A stretch of 64,000 nucleotides of DNA from JAPPOI01 sp028818055. GTDB lineage: Bacteria; Pseudomonadota; Alphaproteobacteria; Rhodobacterales; Rhodobacteraceae. Position numbers and translations under genes: made by a program. The notes beneath the pieces are model-generated. The model was given only the letters and a program-made list of their open reading frames with translations. It was not told where the DNA came from and made no database searches. Of this stretch, positions 61,557 through 64,000 are shown piece after piece. Location of the stretch: contig OZ253954.1 of NCBI GenBank assembly GCA_965267405.1, positions 2,728,001 to 2,792,000 of the forward strand. Reading direction: 5' to 3'. How positions within the stretch are numbered: position 1 is the stretch's first letter; each line of letters begins with the position of its first letter.

Positions 61557-62315
61557 TCAGTGCTGGCTTTCGCCCAGATAGGCTTCCTGAACCTTCGGGT
61601 TGCCTTTGATGTTTTCAGGCGTGTCCTCGACCAACGGTGTGCCCTGAGCAAGGACGGTAATCCGTTCGGCGAGACTAAACACCACATGCATATCGTGCTC
61701 GATAATGCACATCGTGATGTCACGCTTTTGGTTGATCTCTTTCAACAGGTCGATCGTGTTGTTGGTGTCGGCCCGGGCCATGCCCGCGGTCGGTTCATCC
61801 AAAAGCAGCAACCTCGGTTCTTGGACAAGACACATGGCCATTTCCAATCGCCGTTTGTCACCCCGTGAAAGAGAGGCCGCATGCATGTCGCGTTTCTCGG
61901 CCATGTTGACGTCTTCGAGGATGTTTTCAGCCTTTTCCATCAACGCAGTTTCGTGATTGACGCCTTCGAATGCATGCATCCGGAACGAGCCATCTCTCTT
62001 GGCGAAGCATGGGATCAGGATGTTTTCCATAACCGTCAAATCACCGAAGATTTCTGGTGTCTGGAAGACCCGGCTGATCCCCATCTGGTTGATTTCATGA
62101 GGCTTGCGACCGAGGACCGAATTTCCATCAAACATCACCGACCCAGTATCCGGGATCAGCTTTCCGACGAGGCAATTCAGCAGAGTGGATTTACCTGCGC
62201 CGTTTGGTCCGATGATTGCGTGTACGCTGTTTTCCGCCACGCTGAGATTGACATCGCCAAGTGCTTGGAGACCTCCGAAGCGCTTGTTGACGCCTTTGAC
62301 TTCAAGAATACCCAT
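61557..62315 (-). CDS. livG: Branched-chain amino acid-type ABC ATPase (LivG)
   Basis: 252 residues with Walker A GPNGAGKSTLLN, Q-loop RVFQTPEIFG, signature LSRGDKRRLEMAMCL (Ser-Arg-Gly-Asp replaces SGGQ), Walker B LLLDEPTAGMA and H-loop IIEHDMHVVF. The LivG-type insert is present. It lies 12 bases after livM on the minus strand and 12 before livF. Confidence 0.92.
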   Translation of the reverse strand: MGILEVKGVNKRFGGLQALGDVNLSVAENSVHAIIGPNGAGKSTLLNCLVGKLIPDTGSVMFDGNSVLGRKPHEINQMGISRVFQTPEIFGDLTVMENILIPCFAKRDGSFRMHAFEGVNHETALMEKAENILEDVNMAEKRDMHAASLSRGDKRRLEMAMCLVQEPRLLLLDEPTAGMARADTNNTIDLLKEINQKRDITMCIIEHDMHVVFSLAERITVLAQGTPLVEDTPENIKGNPKVQEAYLGESQH

Positions 62316-62327
62316 CTTTGGTTCTCC

Positions 62328-63527
62328 TTATTCCGCAGGCGTCTTGGCAGTGGATTCGGCTTCTGCTTCGGCACGCTTTTTGCGTCCGAACAGTCGTCCG
62401 ATGCGCTGTCCGCCTTCAACGAGACCACCTGGCAGGAAGATCACGACCAGCATGAACACGATGCCCAAGGTCAGGTGCCAGCCTTTGCCGATGAACGGAT
62501 GAATGATGAAGACCATAAAGTCCTCAATTCCGTCCGGCATGAATGCAAACCACTGATGCAGGATGTTGTCGTTGATCTTGGAAATGATGTTTTCCATGTA
62601 CTTGATCATTCCGGCGCCAAGCACTGGGCCGATCAGCGTGCCAACACCGCCGAGAATGGCCATAAGAACAACCTCACCCGAAGCCGTCCAGAACATGCGC
62701 TCCGGGCCAACCTGAGTGTCCATTGCGACCATGAGGCCACCGGCAAGACCGGCATACATGCCCGAAATTACGAATGCCGCCAGCGTGTAGGGCTTCGAGT
62801 TCAGGCCGGTGTAGTTCATCCGCTGCTGGTTCGACTTCACCGCGCGCAGCATCATGCCGAATGGCGACCGGAAGAGCCGGATCGACAGATAGAAGGCAAT
62901 CAACATACAGACCGCCGCGATGTAGTAGCCGGCGTTGAACGTGAAAAGCCATCCGCCAACCGAAAGCTCATAGCTCGAACCCATTTCCAGTCCGAAGAGG
63001 TTGGCGCGGCCAATCTCACCTTCAGGAACGCTGGACATAAGCGGGGAGTCGGTGGCTTTGATCTGCAATCCGGTTTCGCCGCCGGTGATGGGCGTCAGAA
63101 CCGAATACGCAAGAGCGTAAGACATCTGAGCAAACGCGAGCGTCAGGATCGAGAAGTAGATGCCCGACCGTCTGAGCGATACAAAGCCAACCACGACCGC
63201 AAACAATCCGGCAAAGATAATGCCCATGATGATGGCCGGGATCACGTTCAGTGTGAGCAGCTTCATCATCCAGATGGCCGCGTAGGAACCGACACCCAAG
63301 AAGGCAGCGTGGCCAAAGGACAGATACCCGGTCAGGCCGAAGAGGATGTTGAACCCGATCGCGAAGATTCCGAAGATTACGAAACGCTGCATCAAGTCGG
63401 GGTAACCCGCGTTGAACTGCGCCAATTCCGAGTTTTCGGGGAAGGGGTTCAGGATGAAGGGGGCGAGCATCGTCAGAACGATGACGATCGTAAAGAGCCC
63501 GGCGTCTTTCTTGTTAAGACCCAGCAT
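62328..63527 (-). CDS. livM: Branched-chain amino acid-type ABC permease (LivM)
   Basis: 399 residues with about ten helices and the LivM pattern (GLTGYLSFGHAAFLGVGSYA near residue 65, MLRAVKSNQQRMNYTGLNSK near 228). It ends in a basic tail (RLFGRKKRAEAEAEST). It forms the channel with the LivH-type permease, 3 bases upstream. Substrates of this class include branched-chain amino acids, urea, amides and short carboxylates. The operon linkage to acs favours a carbon compound, but the ligand is not known. Confidence 0.9.
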   Translation of the reverse strand: MLGLNKKDAGLFTIVIVLTMLAPFILNPFPENSELAQFNAGYPDLMQRFVIFGIFAIGFNILFGLTGYLSFGHAAFLGVGSYAAIWMMKLLTLNVIPAIIMGIIFAGLFAVVVGFVSLRRSGIYFSILTLAFAQMSYALAYSVLTPITGGETGLQIKATDSPLMSSVPEGEIGRANLFGLEMGSSYELSVGGWLFTFNAGYYIAAVCMLIAFYLSIRLFRSPFGMMLRAVKSNQQRMNYTGLNSKPYTLAAFVISGMYAGLAGGLMVAMDTQVGPERMFWTASGEVVLMAILGGVGTLIGPVLGAGMIKYMENIISKINDNILHQWFAFMPDGIEDFMVFIIHPFIGKGWHLTLGIVFMLVVIFLPGGLVEGGQRIGRLFGRKKRAEAEAESTAKTPAE

Positions 63528-63530
63528 GGC

Positions 63531-64000
63531 TTATTCCTCCATGACGCCCTTGCGACCCATCAGGCCACGTGGACGTGTCAGCAGTACGATGATGGCGACC
63601 AAATAGATGATGATCTGGTTGATGCCGGGGATGATGGCGATGACTTGGGCCATTGAGGCGAAGCTTTCGAGAATACCCAGCAGGAAGCCTGCCAAGACTG
63701 CTCCGGGTAACGAACCCATGCCGCCCACGACCACGACCACGAAGGACAAGACCAGGAAGTCCATACCCATGTGGTAGTTCGGGGAGTTGATCGGCGTGTA
63801 CATCACGCCCGCCAAGCCCGCGACACAAGCCGCGATCGCGAACATGATGGTGAACCGCTTGTCGATGTTGATGCCAAGCATTCCAACTGTCTCGCGGTCG
63901 GCCATACCTGCCCGCACGACCATCCCGAAGGTGGTAAACTGGAGGAATGCAAAGACCCCGGCGATAATGATCATCGCGAACGAGAAGTAGATGAGGCGCC
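63531..64000 (-). CDS. livH: Branched-chain amino acid-type ABC permease (LivH), N-terminus outside the window
   Basis: About 156 C-terminal residues are seen; the frame runs off the right edge. LivH blocks: FGMVVRAGMADRETVGMLGI, AGLAGVMYTPINSPNY, VVVVGGMGSLPGAVLAGFLL and the end RPRGLMGRKGVMEE. The binding-protein gene expected upstream is outside. It is the first visible gene of livHMGF-acs. Confidence 0.92.
   Translation of the reverse strand, partial: RLIYFSFAMIIIAGVFAFLQFTTFGMVVRAGMADRETVGMLGINIDKRFTIMFAIAACVAGLAGVMYTPINSPNYHMGMDFLVLSFVVVVVGGMGSLPGAVLAGFLLGILESFASMAQVIAIIPGINQIIIYLVAIIVLLTRPRGLMGRKGVMEE

Noticed and set aside
61881..63656. Long open frame (about 590 codons) on the plus strand opposite livG and livM
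   Set aside because: Mirror frame of strongly coding minus-strand genes; residue use is His/Gln/Asp-rich and shows no domain.
1..64000. CRISPR array, prophage, IS element or integron
   Set aside because: No regularly spaced repeats, transposase or integrase were seen on either strand.

Overview
The window is a moderately GC-rich, gene-dense piece of an alphaproteobacterial chromosome. It most likely comes from the Rhodobacteraceae (Roseobacter group). Clues are the glyS-ppdK order, the NDUFA12-like, DUF2155 and DUF2244 proteins, a VPLPA-CTERM surface protein, and catabolism of marine osmolytes (ectoine, taurine-like sulfonates). I see no prophage, insertion sequence, CRISPR array or plasmid module. 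Both edges cut genes: glyS on the left and a livH-type permease on the right. The only RNA gene recognised is tRNA-Leu(GAG).

Left part (1-25.3 kb): the glyS 3' end, a pyruvate phosphate dikinase-like protein with a decayed nucleotide domain, a SleB-type cell wall hydrolase, glmM, a DMT transporter, ilvC with its terminator and a divergent tandem Lrp pair, an unknown CxxCC protein, a class V aminotransferase, a UbiH-type hydroxylase, a HAD nucleotidase, a GntR regulator, a membrane GT2 glycosyltransferase, an acyltransferase-3 protein, carA, yqeY, DUF2244, a fatty acid desaturase with an ankyrin protein, ctaD, a LysR regulator with a small divergent ORF, and lipB.

Middle part (25.4-44 kb): tRNA-Leu, the ectoine-degradation pair doeA-doeB, and a taurine-type ABC importer whose permease carries an adhesin-like periplasmic insert. 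These are followed by a DegT-type aminotransferase, adenine deaminase, an rpe-GT32-wecB operon, clpP and clpX, a RidA protein, an NDUFA12-like subunit, MlaD, DUF2155, aat and accBC.

Right part (44.1-56 kb): a reductive pyrimidine-degradation locus. It holds preT-preA (dihydropyrimidine dehydrogenase), rutR, an N-carbamoyl-beta-alanine amidohydrolase, a class II aldolase-like gene, dihydropyrimidinase and a NMT1/THI5-type ABC importer with an embedded GNAT gene. A near-consensus RutR operator lies between rutR and the amidohydrolase, and a weaker match lies before preT. Together these genes would import a pyrimidine or related compound and degrade it to beta-alanine-type products under RutR control.

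The end (56-64 kb) has a VPLPA-CTERM protein, tiny basic ORFs, a DedA-type protein, two small membrane proteins, and acs downstream of a branched-chain-amino-acid-type ABC transporter (livHMGF).

The best candidates for something new are the PPDK-like protein with a lost ATP site, the importer permease with a VCBS/cadherin-like insert, the extended RutR regulon, and the short ORFs near 57.2-58.6 kb. All functions are assigned by reading motifs. No database search was possible.
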